Below the pieces are notes generated by a model. It was not told the DNA's origin. It made no database searches and saw only the letters and a list, made by a program, of their open reading frames with translations. From a virus, in IMG/VR virus record IMGVR_UViG_3300030382_003628, positions 1-28,832 of that record: a stretch of 28,832 nt of DNA. One strand, given 5' to 3'. This document shows positions 16,808 to 24,553 of the stretch, one piece after another; within the stretch, counting starts at the first letter, position 1, and the number at the start of each line of letters is the position of its first letter. The position numbers and the translations under genes were made by a program.

Positions 16808-18235
16808 TTAACTAAGTAAAAAATCGTCATGTTTTTTCTGCACATTAGAAACGTGAATTACGTCTGAACCTTTTCTAAGATGCCCGTATCTATCAATGGT
16901 AAATGCAACGCTCTTATGACCTAATCTTGTTGAAATTTGTTTGTCAGATGCCTTTTCCTCTATCAATTCACTTACATGATAATGTCTTAAATCATGTAAT
17001 GTCCCCGGTTGTATTTCAACATCAGATAATCCGTTTTCAAATTTTTTATTTGCTTCATTCCTAGCCCTAATAAATGCCTGAGTAAAAGAACTTTCTGCAA
17101 ATAAACTTCCGTCTTTATGAGAAAATATGAAATCACTTTGTTTAGGTAAATTGATACTTCCTCTTTTAATGTTATTTGCGTGTTGGATTTTTTTTTGTTC
17201 CTCTAATATCCTGACAGCAAAATTGTCCTCGCCACAGTAACCTAAAGATATTTTTCTAATAGAAGCAGGTGTTTTTGGTGGGTTAATTGTTCCATCTGCT
17301 TTAATTACAGTCCATTGTTTTTTGTTATCGTCATAAAATAAACTTCTTTTAACTTGTAAAAAATGAACCATTATTTTTTCATTTGTAGAATCATTCATAA
17401 CAGGTTCCTGGGTCCAGTCTTTCCATTGTAAAGACAATATTTCATTGCGCCTTAAACCTGTGACAGATGCTAGTAGGGTAGGTAACATAAAAGATGTTTC
17501 TTTCATACAATCTGCTATAGCGTGTACCTCTGCGGTGCTAAAGTAAATGTCTTTCGATGAGTTTTTGTATTCTGTTACTTTGTCTCTAAAATTCTCTGGG
17601 AAATTGGGCAAATAATTTTTTGTAATCCAATTTTTTTTAACAGCATAGTCTAATGCTGTTCGTAAACAAATAAGTTCCTTTTCAGTTGTAGTAGGGGCAA
17701 TCCGTACTGGGTTTGGATGTTTTTGCCATAAAACCCATTCGTTAATTTTTTGATTCCATTTGTACTTTTCTCTAAAATTAATTATGGTTTCATAATGTTT
17801 AATATTTAAATCTTTAACCTTTGGGTTATGAGCTAGTATGTGTTTTATAAGATTTAATGCTTGCTCAACAGATTTTTTTGCGCTTGTTTTTTTAAAATGC
17901 TTCTTGTCTAGGTACATATCAAAGAGTTGAAAGAGCGACATTTTGTCGTTTGTTTCAAATACTTGACCGCTTGCATTCCATTGTTTTTTTAGATCGTAAA
18001 TTGCGTTTATAGCTTTTGTTTCAGAGGGGTATGCACCTTGGCTTTTAAGTTTTTTGTAATGAGCATTTTTGTACGCTTCCCTTTCTGATTGGGGCATATC
18101 TTTTGGGTACACTAACGGCTCGCCTATTTTTGAAGCCCAAACTTTTCCACTTTCGACAGTTTTGCCATCAACGACATACTCACAAAGGAAAAACCATTTA
18201 CGCTCTGGATTGCTGTATCTTAATTTTTTTGGCAT
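16808..18235 (-). CDS. int: Tyrosine-family site-specific integrase
   Basis: A 475-aa recombinase that integrates the phage at attP. The N-terminal 90 residues are probably the arm-binding part. A SAM-like core-binding domain spans about 95-220. The catalytic domain follows with Arg262 in TGLRRNEIL, Lys321 near KTPASIRKIS, His414 and Arg417 in HDLRHYH, His440 in LGHKS and the nucleophile Tyr450 in IDRYGHL. All key residues are present, so it should be active. It is translated from a GGAGAATAAACAATG start four bases after the XRE-type gene, so the two form an operon. Its 3' end faces the attP, with the stop about 40 bases from the right arm repeats. Confidence 0.95.
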   Translation of the reverse strand: MPKKLRYSNPERKWFFLCEYVVDGKTVESGKVWASKIGEPLVYPKDMPQSEREAYKNAHYKKLKSQGAYPSETKAINAIYDLKKQWNASGQVFETNDKMSLFQLFDMYLDKKHFKKTSAKKSVEQALNLIKHILAHNPKVKDLNIKHYETIINFREKYKWNQKINEWVLWQKHPNPVRIAPTTTEKELICLRTALDYAVKKNWITKNYLPNFPENFRDKVTEYKNSSKDIYFSTAEVHAIADCMKETSFMLPTLLASVTGLRRNEILSLQWKDWTQEPVMNDSTNEKIMVHFLQVKRSLFYDDNKKQWTVIKADGTINPPKTPASIRKISLGYCGEDNFAVRILEEQKKIQHANNIKRGSINLPKQSDFIFSHKDGSLFAESSFTQAFIRARNEANKKFENGLSDVEIQPGTLHDLRHYHVSELIEEKASDKQISTRLGHKSVAFTIDRYGHLRKGSDVIHVSNVQKKHDDFLLS

Positions 18236-18238
18236 TGT

Positions 18239-19348
18239 TTATTCTCCTTCGCTCATAATGATTTGCGCCCTTGCGTTAGCAAGTTCTGTAATGGATTGCA
18301 AATAACGATTGTCACGTTCGAGTAAGTACTCTTCTATAGTTGGCATAATAGTGTGTTCCAGGTCATCCAACACTAATTTAAAAAAATCATCTTTTTTAAG
18401 TTTTTTCCCATCTTTATCTTTGTAACTGTCGTAATGAAAAAAGATTGTTAATTCCCTGTCTTTATTTTCAGGATCGCCATATATATCAAGTACTTTAACT
18501 CCTGCGGTAGTCATTTCTGGCCGTGTTTTGGGATTGGAGATATACATATAAGGAGATTCAATTGTGGTTTGCGTAACAAATTTGTGGGGTAAATTCTTAA
18601 CGAACTCAGACGATTGGGGAACCTTGCCAGAAGTGTATATTTCGTAGTCCATAAAGGATTCTTCATTTATTTCAAAAGCCAATCCCCGTACAATCCTAAA
18701 CCTATCGTATTTACAGTTGAGTTTTGTCCAGATTTCCTTCTGCAAGTATGATTCTAAGTGCCTGCTACCCCACTTCCAACCCGACATTGTCCGCATACTA
18801 ATAGGATTGTCTGAGTATGTTGGAAGCCCTGTAGCCATATCCGTTTTACTAGCACATTGTTGAATAGCAAAGTTAGTTGAAGATTCTATAAAATCTTTTG
18901 CAACACTTGTTAGGTCATTGAAGTTAGCAACAATCTTTTCGTTTATTCTTTTGAACCAATTACTTTTAGCTATATTTAAAGACTGCACTAAAGATACATC
19001 GGCTCTAATTTTTTCTGCATATACATCAGGTAAATAAAATAAAGGATTTCCTGCATCTGGGGAATCCTCAAAAACTTGCATGTATTTTTCTCGCATGTCA
19101 TCGGTAAAATGAGTAGTACCGTTTTCGATTCTTGATAATGTTTTCTTGTTTATGCCTAAAACACTAGCAAACTTTTCTTGATTACTTCCAAAACCATAAG
19201 TAGGTAAACTTCTAAGGTCTTTTAATCTTTGAGTTAAAGGTCGTTCAAATAAAACAAGTAAATCAGTTGTATCCGGCTCGCCAGTTACAGGGTTTTGTCG
19301 GAGATTAATTCTATTTTGTAAAGCTTGTTGTTTGGTTTTCGAAACCAT
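18239..19348 (-). CDS. Long XRE-type regulator (369 aa) in operon with integrase
   Basis: Residues about 40-92 form a Cro/CI-type helix-turn-helix (LTQRLKDLRSL; SNQEKFASVLGINKKTLSRI). They are preceded by about 40 extra residues and followed by about 275 residues with no peptidase motif and no domain I recognise. The C-terminal region includes a well-structured alpha/beta stretch (residues about 190-330, with KYDRFRIVRGLAFEINEESF) and a charged helical end. It is much longer than usual phage repressors (about 200-240 aa). It may regulate integrase or sense a ligand or partner. AACAGGAG precedes the ATG. A structured terminator-like element lies in its leader. Confidence 0.8.
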   Translation of the reverse strand: MVSKTKQQALQNRINLRQNPVTGEPDTTDLLVLFERPLTQRLKDLRSLPTYGFGSNQEKFASVLGINKKTLSRIENGTTHFTDDMREKYMQVFEDSPDAGNPLFYLPDVYAEKIRADVSLVQSLNIAKSNWFKRINEKIVANFNDLTSVAKDFIESSTNFAIQQCASKTDMATGLPTYSDNPISMRTMSGWKWGSRHLESYLQKEIWTKLNCKYDRFRIVRGLAFEINEESFMDYEIYTSGKVPQSSEFVKNLPHKFVTQTTIESPYMYISNPKTRPEMTTAGVKVLDIYGDPENKDRELTIFFHYDSYKDKDGKKLKKDDFFKLVLDDLEHTIMPTIEEYLLERDNRYLQSITELANARAQIIMSEGE

Positions 19349-19386
19349 TTCTTCAACTCCTGTTTTTTTTCGATTTTTGGGCTAAA

Positions 19387-19447
19387 AACCCCAATAAGAC
19401 AAAAACTGTCCTTTCGGCTCGTGCCTAGCAGGACACGATTTGGGGTT
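19387..19447 (-). terminator. Structured terminator/attenuator between repressor and the XRE-int operon
   Basis: On the minus strand AACCCCAA (19440-19447) pairs with TTGGGGTT (19387-19394), followed by a short T-run. Inside lie a second stem TGTCCT/AGGACA (19430-19435 with 19407-19412) and a small GGC/GCC stem. Three nested stems plus a T-tract suggest a rho-independent terminator with an elaborate loop, either ending the repressor transcript or attenuating XRE-int expression. Confidence 0.5.
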
Positions 19448-19535
19448 GCATGATTCTTTTTTCCTGTTATGTTGAGACTCCCCCTTTTATTGGTGGGGTT
19501 AATAAGTAGTATCAGTAGTGGTAATGGAGTAAATT

Positions 19536-19730
19536 ATGCAGGAAGACAAGTTTGAAACGAAAATAACTGTTGACGATCTTTTTACTGGGAAACAGACATC
19601 GTATCTTCTGACAGATGATATAAGTCTTCGGAAGAATCGCTCAGCTCATGGGCTACTCGAAGAATTGCGTGTTGCAGAGCTGATGGAGTCTCTCGATAAA
19701 ACCGAAGAAGATTCTCCTCATCTTCAGTAA
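19536..19730 (+). CDS. Doubtful 64-aa ORF, antisense to the repressor end
   Basis: An ATG with GGAG seven bases upstream opens a 64-codon frame giving an acidic product (MQEDKFETKITVDDLF...). The last three quarters lie antisense to the C-terminal coding region of the repressor-like gene, so the open frame may be a by-product of it. The ribosome-binding site and sensible start argue mildly for reality; no homology is recognised. Confidence 0.25.
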   Translation: MQEDKFETKITVDDLFTGKQTSYLLTDDISLRKNRSAHGLLEELRVAELMESLDKTEEDSPHLQ

Positions 19731-20010
19731 GGTCTTTCCAAATTTGCAATTCATCTATTTCTTTTTTGTCTATCATGCCTAATTCTATAAAGGCTTTTAT
19801 TACAGATTCCCCTGTAGCTGCACAAATGTCAGCTATTGCAGAAGCCGTGGTTGTCCCAGTTGTAGCCATTGAGCTAACAGTATTTACAGACCTGTCGGCA
19901 GCATCAGAAAGCGCTCTGGTCGAAGCAAATCTTTTCCCAGGACCGTAAAATTTCTTAATCCATTTTTTAACTTTTTGTTTGTCTGGTTTTAGTTTTTTAG
20001 TCTCAACCAT
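19582..20010 (-). CDS. Repressor-like HTH protein without peptidase domain, 142 aa
   Basis: A basic N-terminus (KLKPDKQKVKKWIKKFYGPG) leads into a Cro/CI-like helix-turn-helix at about residues 32-78 (TRALSDAADRSVNTVSSMAT). A helical acidic C-terminus follows that could mediate dimerisation. There is no LexA/S24 peptidase, so release would not be by RecA-stimulated self-cleavage. It is divergent from the early operon with the operator region between them, the place of an immunity repressor. TAAGGAAAAT precedes the start. That it is the lysogeny repressor is inferred from fold and position. Confidence 0.8.
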   Translation of the reverse strand: MVETKKLKPDKQKVKKWIKKFYGPGKRFASTRALSDAADRSVNTVSSMATTGTTTASAIADICAATGESVIKAFIELGMIDKKEIDELQIWKDLTEDEENLLRFYRETPSALQHAILRVAHELSDSSEDLYHLSEDTMSVSQ

Positions 20011-20049
20011 TGCATATTTTCCTTACCTAAAATTCATGTTGATTTAGCC

Positions 20050-20078
20050 ATCTTATCCAAATTAATATAAAAATTCAA
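20050..20078 (-). promoter_or_regulatory. Promoter of the repressor-like gene
   Basis: Minus strand TTGAAT (20073-20078), 17-base spacer, TAAGAT (20050-20055), about 40 bases before the start codon. A good sigma70 match. Confidence 0.6.
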
Positions 20079-20107
20079 CTTTTTTATTCAACAGTACATA
20101 AATTTTC

Positions 20108-20137
20108 TTGACACTAAATATTTGTTGGTGGTACCAT
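20108..20137 (+). promoter_or_regulatory. Early promoter
   Basis: TTGACA (20108-20113), 18-base spacer, TACCAT (20132-20137). Transcription would begin near 20144, only about ten bases before the first early start codon, so the first message would be nearly leaderless. Confidence 0.55.
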
Positions 20138-20160
20138 ACAAAAAATCAAACAAATGTTTA
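20115..20160. promoter_or_regulatory. Candidate operator: 12-bp inverted repeat around the early promoter
   Basis: TAAATATTTGTT (20115-20126) and AACAAATGTTTA (20149-20160) are inverted copies matching at 11 of 12 positions, separated by 22 bases. They bracket the -10 element and start codon of the early operon, where a repressor dimer could block transcription. Confidence 0.5.
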
Positions 20161-20426
20161 ACAAAAAGTGCAACATGGTAAATTCATCTAGACATTCTAT
20201 ATTTAACAAGAAGTCAATTGACGAGATTAATTCGCTCACAGGTTATACCTTTCACTATTTAGTGGATATAAAAGAAGGGCGCAAGAAAGAAACAGCTCAA
20301 TTAAAAACTATGTTTGACTTGGTTTTGCGTTGCGATGAGCTTGAATCTATTAATTCTAATAAAGATGTACGGATAGCCGAATTAGAAACTCAACTAGAAA
20401 TGGATAGGATATCTCATGGTGCTTGA
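20154..20426 (+). CDS. Small HTH protein, first gene of the early operon (Cro-like candidate)
   Basis: A 90-aa protein with a putative DNA-binding helix-turn-helix in KKSIDEINSLTGYTFHYLVD (about residues 19-38), followed by a basic turn (KEGRKKE) and a C-terminal coiled coil (ELESINSNKDVRIAELETQL) that could dimerise. No Shine-Dalgarno precedes the ATG, and the predicted +1 lies about ten bases away, suggesting leaderless or weak translation; an internal ATG eight codons in is an alternative start. Its place divergent from the repressor suits a Cro-type antirepressor, but the family match is weak. Confidence 0.65.
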   Translation: MFNKKCNMVNSSRHSIFNKKSIDEINSLTGYTFHYLVDIKEGRKKETAQLKTMFDLVLRCDELESINSNKDVRIAELETQLEMDRISHGA

Positions 20427-20778
20427 TCTAACAAAATACGATTACGTTAAAACATATTTTTTTACTGACGAAGACCCTGAGTTATCAGACCCAGAAGTCA
20501 TGCAAAGGTTTTTAAGAATCAGAAAAAAAATAGAACGAGAACATAATATTTTAGGTTATGCCAAAGAGTACGGCATGACTATGGACGCAGAGCAAGTTGC
20601 TAACTATCTCAAGCTAAGCAAAAGCTCTGTATATGACTTAAAAAAGAAAGGCTATATTTTGCCCGCATCTATGACTAACGGAGAAAAAGGGGATCGATAT
20701 ATGACAGGTCATATTATTGATTATGTAGCAAAACGATTTACGTTAGCAGAAAAACAAATTAGCTATCAAAGGGGGTGA
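20416..20778 (+). CDS. Early HTH protein with excisionase-like fold, 120 aa
   Basis: Overlaps the end of the previous gene by 11 bases. Residues about 56-108 form a winged-helix of the helix-turn-helix-17/MerR-like type (MDAEQVANYLKLSKSSVYDL, then KKKGYILPA). The N-terminal 55 residues are charged and helical. Possible roles are an early transcription regulator or a second excisionase; the protein beside attP is the better excisionase candidate. Confidence 0.7.
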   Translation: MVLDLTKYDYVKTYFFTDEDPELSDPEVMQRFLRIRKKIEREHNILGYAKEYGMTMDAEQVANYLKLSKSSVYDLKKKGYILPASMTNGEKGDRYMTGHIIDYVAKRFTLAEKQISYQRG

Positions 20779-20781
20779 ACT

Positions 20782-21438
20782 ATGGTAGCAGAACAATATC
20801 CAAATATTCCGGGTATACCGGATAAACCAAAACTTAGATTCCATTATCCATATGGTGTAGATTCTGAGTTACTAAGAGCTTTTGACAAAGAGCAAGTTGA
20901 CTTAGCATTCAACCAGGCACTTCCAAAGCTTTTAAAATTTGTCGATGCGTTTGCGGTCTATGACGACAATGATTTAGGTTATGCAAATCTTGACGTAAGC
21001 AAATTCGATAACGCACCGAATATGCAATTCAATTACCATGCCGATCTATTTAACGAGAGCGACAAATATACTGTTCGGTTAGATGGAGCCATTGTATTAG
21101 AAATGACTATATCAACAGGCAAACGTGAATATTCAATTCCCGCAGGGAGATATCTCAGTAAAGTAGATTTCTACAAAGAATGTAAGACTACTGGAGAGAA
21201 GGTAATTGACTTAATAAATCAGTTGCCACGTTGGATTCAGTTGCAAAAGAATTACTTAAAAGAGATAAAACTAAAATTAATACCAGACTATCGCGTTTTA
21301 ACATATTTTTCGCTAAAACACTTTGTCGAGATATTAAGTGTAGAAATTGACGAATGTCCCGATTGCGGAAGAATTATGAGTGACGACAACTCAGAACCAT
21401 ATTGTGACAACTGTGTTTATAAGGGGGGAACAGTTTAA
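20782..21438 (+). CDS. Early protein with C-terminal zinc ribbon, 218 aa
   Basis: Starts four bases after the previous gene behind a strong AAGGGGGTG Shine-Dalgarno. Residues 1-190 are a mixed alpha/beta region I do not recognise (FHYPYGVDSELLRAFDKEQ; LPRWIQLQKNYLKEI). Near the C-terminus, CPDC and CDNC (about residues 193-212) form a zinc ribbon. The stop overlaps the next start (TAATG), so it is coupled to the putative annealing protein and probably works in DNA replication or recombination. Function unknown. Confidence 0.75.
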   Translation: MVAEQYPNIPGIPDKPKLRFHYPYGVDSELLRAFDKEQVDLAFNQALPKLLKFVDAFAVYDDNDLGYANLDVSKFDNAPNMQFNYHADLFNESDKYTVRLDGAIVLEMTISTGKREYSIPAGRYLSKVDFYKECKTTGEKVIDLINQLPRWIQLQKNYLKEIKLKLIPDYRVLTYFSLKHFVEILSVEIDECPDCGRIMSDDNSEPYCDNCVYKGGTV

Positions 21439-22292
21439 TGACATTAGAAAATATTACAGACATAGAAATAGCTGCAACCAACGCAATTGCGACAAGCCCA
21501 AAGCAGGCGACCCAGGAAGCTAAAGAGTGGGCAGAGTCTCTAATGCACGTTGTGGATACCGCTACAGACGATAAAGGTAAACCAACTATGTATGTCAATT
21601 TAAAAGGTAATAAGTACCTTAAAGTTGAAGCATGGGAATTAATAGGTAAGTTTGCCGGAGTGTCTGCACAAACCCAATCAGTAAATGCAGTATATGAACA
21701 TGATGAGTGGAAGGGATACGAAGCTCATGTCATCTTAGTTGATAAGAATACTGGACAGCCGGTAGGTGGAGCCGCAATGGCGTATTGTGGGGAAGACGAG
21801 CATGTTGCACAAGGACAGTATACGGAAGGCGGCAAACGTAATGCGGTAATGTCTATGGCTCAAACCAGAGCTACTAGCAAAGCGTTTAGGCTTAACTTTG
21901 CATTTGTTGCCCAGTTAGGTAAATACCAGTCTTTACCTTGGGATGAAGTGACAGATGAGATGAAAGGTATTCCAAAGCCAGAACCAGAGTATCAGGGTGC
22001 TGTAACCATTCAACACAAAGGTGTAGAAGCTGACATTCCAGTTCAACCAAAACCAAAACAGGTTAGTGAACAAAATAAAGATAAGCCTGCTAGTGAAAAA
22101 ACAATTGGTTACTTTATAAATATTGCCGACCATGTTAGCCAAAATACTCCAGATTATGCTCACATAGGAAACTGTGAAGACATCTTAGAGACTAAGAAAA
22201 AAATAGATGCTAATGAATTTGTTTCTCAAGGCGAAGCAAGTAAATTACTTGATTTATATAGTGAAACTTATAAGCAGTTATCAAGGTATTAA
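21438..22292 (+). CDS. Putative single-strand annealing/recombination protein, 284 aa
   Basis: Residues about 30-165 form a compact alpha/beta domain with GYEAHVILVDKNTGQPVGG, then NAVMSMAQTRATSKAFRLN (136-153). The AQTRA signature before a helix is characteristic of phage Rad52/ERF/Sak-like annealing proteins, though here the rest of the family pattern is not certain. Residues about 175-215 are a Pro/Lys/Gln-rich linker. The end is a small helical domain (EKTIGYFINIADH...SKLLDLYSETYKQL), a shape often used by single-strand annealing proteins to contact partners. Position before a RecA/RepA-like ATPase and RusA supports a recombination role. I rate the specific family as tentative. Confidence 0.5.
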   Translation: MTLENITDIEIAATNAIATSPKQATQEAKEWAESLMHVVDTATDDKGKPTMYVNLKGNKYLKVEAWELIGKFAGVSAQTQSVNAVYEHDEWKGYEAHVILVDKNTGQPVGGAAMAYCGEDEHVAQGQYTEGGKRNAVMSMAQTRATSKAFRLNFAFVAQLGKYQSLPWDEVTDEMKGIPKPEPEYQGAVTIQHKGVEADIPVQPKPKQVSEQNKDKPASEKTIGYFINIADHVSQNTPDYAHIGNCEDILETKKKIDANEFVSQGEASKLLDLYSETYKQLSRY

Positions 22293-22299
22293 ACAGCAG

Positions 22300-22326
22300 G
22301 GCGAACTGTAACTGCAACGGTTCGCC
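22300..22326 (+). other. Hairpin downstream of the annealing-protein gene
   Basis: GGCGAAC (22300-22306) pairs with GTTCGCC (22320-22326) around a 13-base loop, just after the stop codon. There is no T-run. Together with the next hairpin it occupies the 113-base gap. Confidence 0.5.
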
Positions 22327-22343
22327 TTCATTACATAAAAATA

Positions 22344-22384
22344 ATAGGTAGCGCTCTTTTAACCTATGGGGGCGCTACCTTTTC
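22344..22384 (+). terminator. Terminator/attenuator with two exclusive hairpins
   Basis: AGGTAGCGC (22346-22354) pairs with GCGCTACCT (22372-22380) and is followed by TTTT, a rho-independent-type terminator. An alternative stem uses ATAGGT (22344-22349) with ACCTAT (22362-22367) and would prevent the first from forming. The element lies inside the early operon, so it could gate expression of the ATPase, RusA and methyltransferase genes. Confidence 0.5.
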
Positions 22385-22405
22385 GTATCTTAAAAAGGTG
22401 GATTA

Positions 22406-22744
22406 ATGACAGATTTATCACGAGAAGACAAAATCGACAGCTTATTACAAAAGCAAGTTGACATCTTAAATAAACTGTCTGAAATAGGAAACACCTGCAC
22501 TTGTGAAGCCCGCTGTGCATGGCATGTATTCGGAAAACTCGAGATACAACTATCAACACTACTCTTAGAAAAAGAACGTGAATATTTTCTCAAAGAACAA
22601 GACGTAAAACTTTACGTTAGTGACGTAGCCGGAATGATGTCTGGCTTTAAAAAGTTTGTTCATAAAAAAATTGACGAGAAAGTTAAAAGAGAAAATTTAC
22701 AACCAGTCCCAATAACCAGGAGAGCTATCGATGACATTGGATAA
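22406..22744 (+). CDS. Helical early protein of unknown function, 112 aa
   Basis: Starts after the hairpin region behind AAAAAGGTGG. The protein is helical and charged, with a CTCEARCAWH cysteine/histidine cluster (residues about 31-40) that could bind metal. It ends in a basic C-terminus, VPITRRAIDDIG, overlapping the ATPase start by 14 bases. I do not recognise it. The overlap and position suggest a partner or loader for the ATPase. Confidence 0.7.
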   Translation: MTDLSREDKIDSLLQKQVDILNKLSEIGNTCTCEARCAWHVFGKLEIQLSTLLLEKEREYFLKEQDVKLYVSDVAGMMSGFKKFVHKKIDEKVKRENLQPVPITRRAIDDIG

Positions 22745-24077
22745 CGATGTTTTGACCACCCGCTTTCCTTTACTGAACCCTGAACTTAATCAAGATCAGA
22801 ATAACGGAACAGGCGTTTTAGCAAAGCGTTTAATATTCGATGGTTATCAGCTTAATTTTATTGCTAACGGACTGCACCCAAGATCAACAGGACCCCATGC
22901 AACAATTTCTATTTGTGAGCAAAGCCCTAATTTTAAAATTGATCCAGAGAAAACCCCATACGGTAAGTTAATTGCCTATGACACTTTTAATATAGGTAAA
23001 GACAGCGACAGGGGAAGGCTTGCAAATTCTGCTTATAAATTACTAGTTCCTAAAGACGAAAAATCATACAGCCCTTACAAAACAGTTGGGTACGATAATG
23101 ATTTTTTGAAAGTTGATATGAATGAATTCTGCAAACAGATTGAACAAGTCTGGGAATCTCAATTTGATTCAGAATTAACTACGGGAGACCCGACCCTTAT
23201 TCAAAAACATCGTATACATTCTTTCCTGCCGGTAGATGGAGGCAGTATTGTCTATGCACGTCCTAAATCAGGTAAGTCCTTCTTAGCACTTGCTATGGCA
23301 GTTTCTATTGATAGTGGCGTAAATAAATTCTGGAAAGTTGAACAATGTCCGGTGCTATATGTCAATCTGGAAAGGTCTGCCAGAAGTATGCAACAAAGAT
23401 TAGGTAACGTGAATCGGGCATTAGGTTTAAAACCAAACCGACCACTCAGATTCTTACATGCCAGAGGAAGATCACTTAAAGACATTGTAAATCCTATTAA
23501 AAAAACAATGTCCAGACATAATATCAAGTATGTGATTTTAGATTCTATATCTAGGTCTGGGATGGGAGACCTTACTTCAAATGATGTAGCAAATCGTATT
23601 ACAGATAGCCTTAATTCTATTATTGAAAAAGGAGATAACGAGAGAGGATATCTCGCTATTGCTCACACTAGTTGGAGTGAAGAGCATGTATATGGAAGCA
23701 TCCATTTTGAAGCAGCAGCCGACTCGATTTGTTCAGTAAAAACTTCAAAGAATGAATATAACGAACTAGGAGTTCAGTTACAAGTTGATCGTGGTAACGA
23801 TGTTTCGTCCGGGGTAGAACTCCCAATGCTTAAATTTGCCTTTAATGAATTTGGTTTGAATGAAATTTCTAGTGCTTCAGCAGATGATTTCCCAGATTTA
23901 ATTCCCGACACATTAAGCGAACGCATAAGTAAATACCTTGTAAGAAACCCTGACAAAACCCCAGTCGAAATAAGTGAAAGTTTAAAAATTAACGACAGTT
24001 CTGTTAGAGGAATTTTGCATCGCAATAAAGAAATGTTCAAAAAGAACGGATCGACATACAGGATGGCAGAAGAATGA
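22731..24077 (+). CDS. RecA/RepA-like ATPase (AAA_25 type) with C-terminal winged helix
   Basis: A 448-aa protein. Residues about 1-150 are an unassigned N-terminal region. The RecA-fold ATPase follows, with P-loop ARPKSGKSFL (176-185), in which Ala replaces the usual first Gly. It then has VLYVNLERSARSMQQRL (208-224), Walker B YVILDS (267-272) and sensor-like AIAHTSW (309-315). This matches the RepA/DnaB-like ATPases of plasmids and phages. Residues about 392-446 form a winged helix (ISESLKINDSSVRGILHRN). It probably acts as replicative helicase or helicase/recombinase loader. A good Shine-Dalgarno (AGGAGAG) lies upstream. Confidence 0.85.
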   Translation: MTLDNDVLTTRFPLLNPELNQDQNNGTGVLAKRLIFDGYQLNFIANGLHPRSTGPHATISICEQSPNFKIDPEKTPYGKLIAYDTFNIGKDSDRGRLANSAYKLLVPKDEKSYSPYKTVGYDNDFLKVDMNEFCKQIEQVWESQFDSELTTGDPTLIQKHRIHSFLPVDGGSIVYARPKSGKSFLALAMAVSIDSGVNKFWKVEQCPVLYVNLERSARSMQQRLGNVNRALGLKPNRPLRFLHARGRSLKDIVNPIKKTMSRHNIKYVILDSISRSGMGDLTSNDVANRITDSLNSIIEKGDNERGYLAIAHTSWSEEHVYGSIHFEAAADSICSVKTSKNEYNELGVQLQVDRGNDVSSGVELPMLKFAFNEFGLNEISSASADDFPDLIPDTLSERISKYLVRNPDKTPVEISESLKINDSSVRGILHRNKEMFKKNGSTYRMAEE

Positions 24078-24553
24078 TTCAATTATGTTTCAGTAATATT
24101 TCATTCGTAACAAATGAAACATCTGCATCTAAAAAGCCGGTTTGTAAAAAGTGTAAAAGCAAAGACCTATCAAAAGATGTCGACGGGTTCCCACTATGTG
24201 TTCATTGCGGATGGGTTGATTATTCAAAAGATATTCCTAAAGCAAAACAACCCAAGGCAAAGCATTTGAGAACAGCTTCTGTGCTTTTGAAATACATAGG
24301 TGTTGGGAAAAATTTAAAAGAAAAACTGTTACAGGTTTATGTGAAAGATAGTAAAGGTCAGCACAACGAATATAACAAAATTAGATACGAAGCTAACTGT
24401 CCCTTTTGTCCGGGCAACAACAGGATTCAAGCAACCAACCGCAAAGTTTTTATAGGCAGAAAAAATACATTCATCAGATATTTAAATTGTTCAAACAAAC
24501 ACAAAATTAGATTTATAGAAACTAATGAGGAAGGGTTATTGGGATGGCAATAA
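24074..24553 (+). CDS. Zinc-ribbon early protein, 159 aa
   Basis: Begins with a 4-base overlap with the ATPase stop. Cys pairs CKKC (24-27) and CVHC (42-45) form a zinc ribbon of the transcription-factor or primase type. A second cluster, CPFC (about 109-112) with a following Cys-Ser-Asn-Lys-His, may form another. A basic region lies between them. The two-ribbon layout recalls small primase-like or DNA-binding proteins, but no primase catalytic motif is seen. The first 20 residues are poorly conserved-looking, so a later start cannot be excluded. Confidence 0.65.
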   Translation: MIQLCFSNISFVTNETSASKKPVCKKCKSKDLSKDVDGFPLCVHCGWVDYSKDIPKAKQPKAKHLRTASVLLKYIGVGKNLKEKLLQVYVKDSKGQHNEYNKIRYEANCPFCPGNNRIQATNRKVFIGRKNTFIRYLNCSNKHKIRFIETNEEGLLGWQ

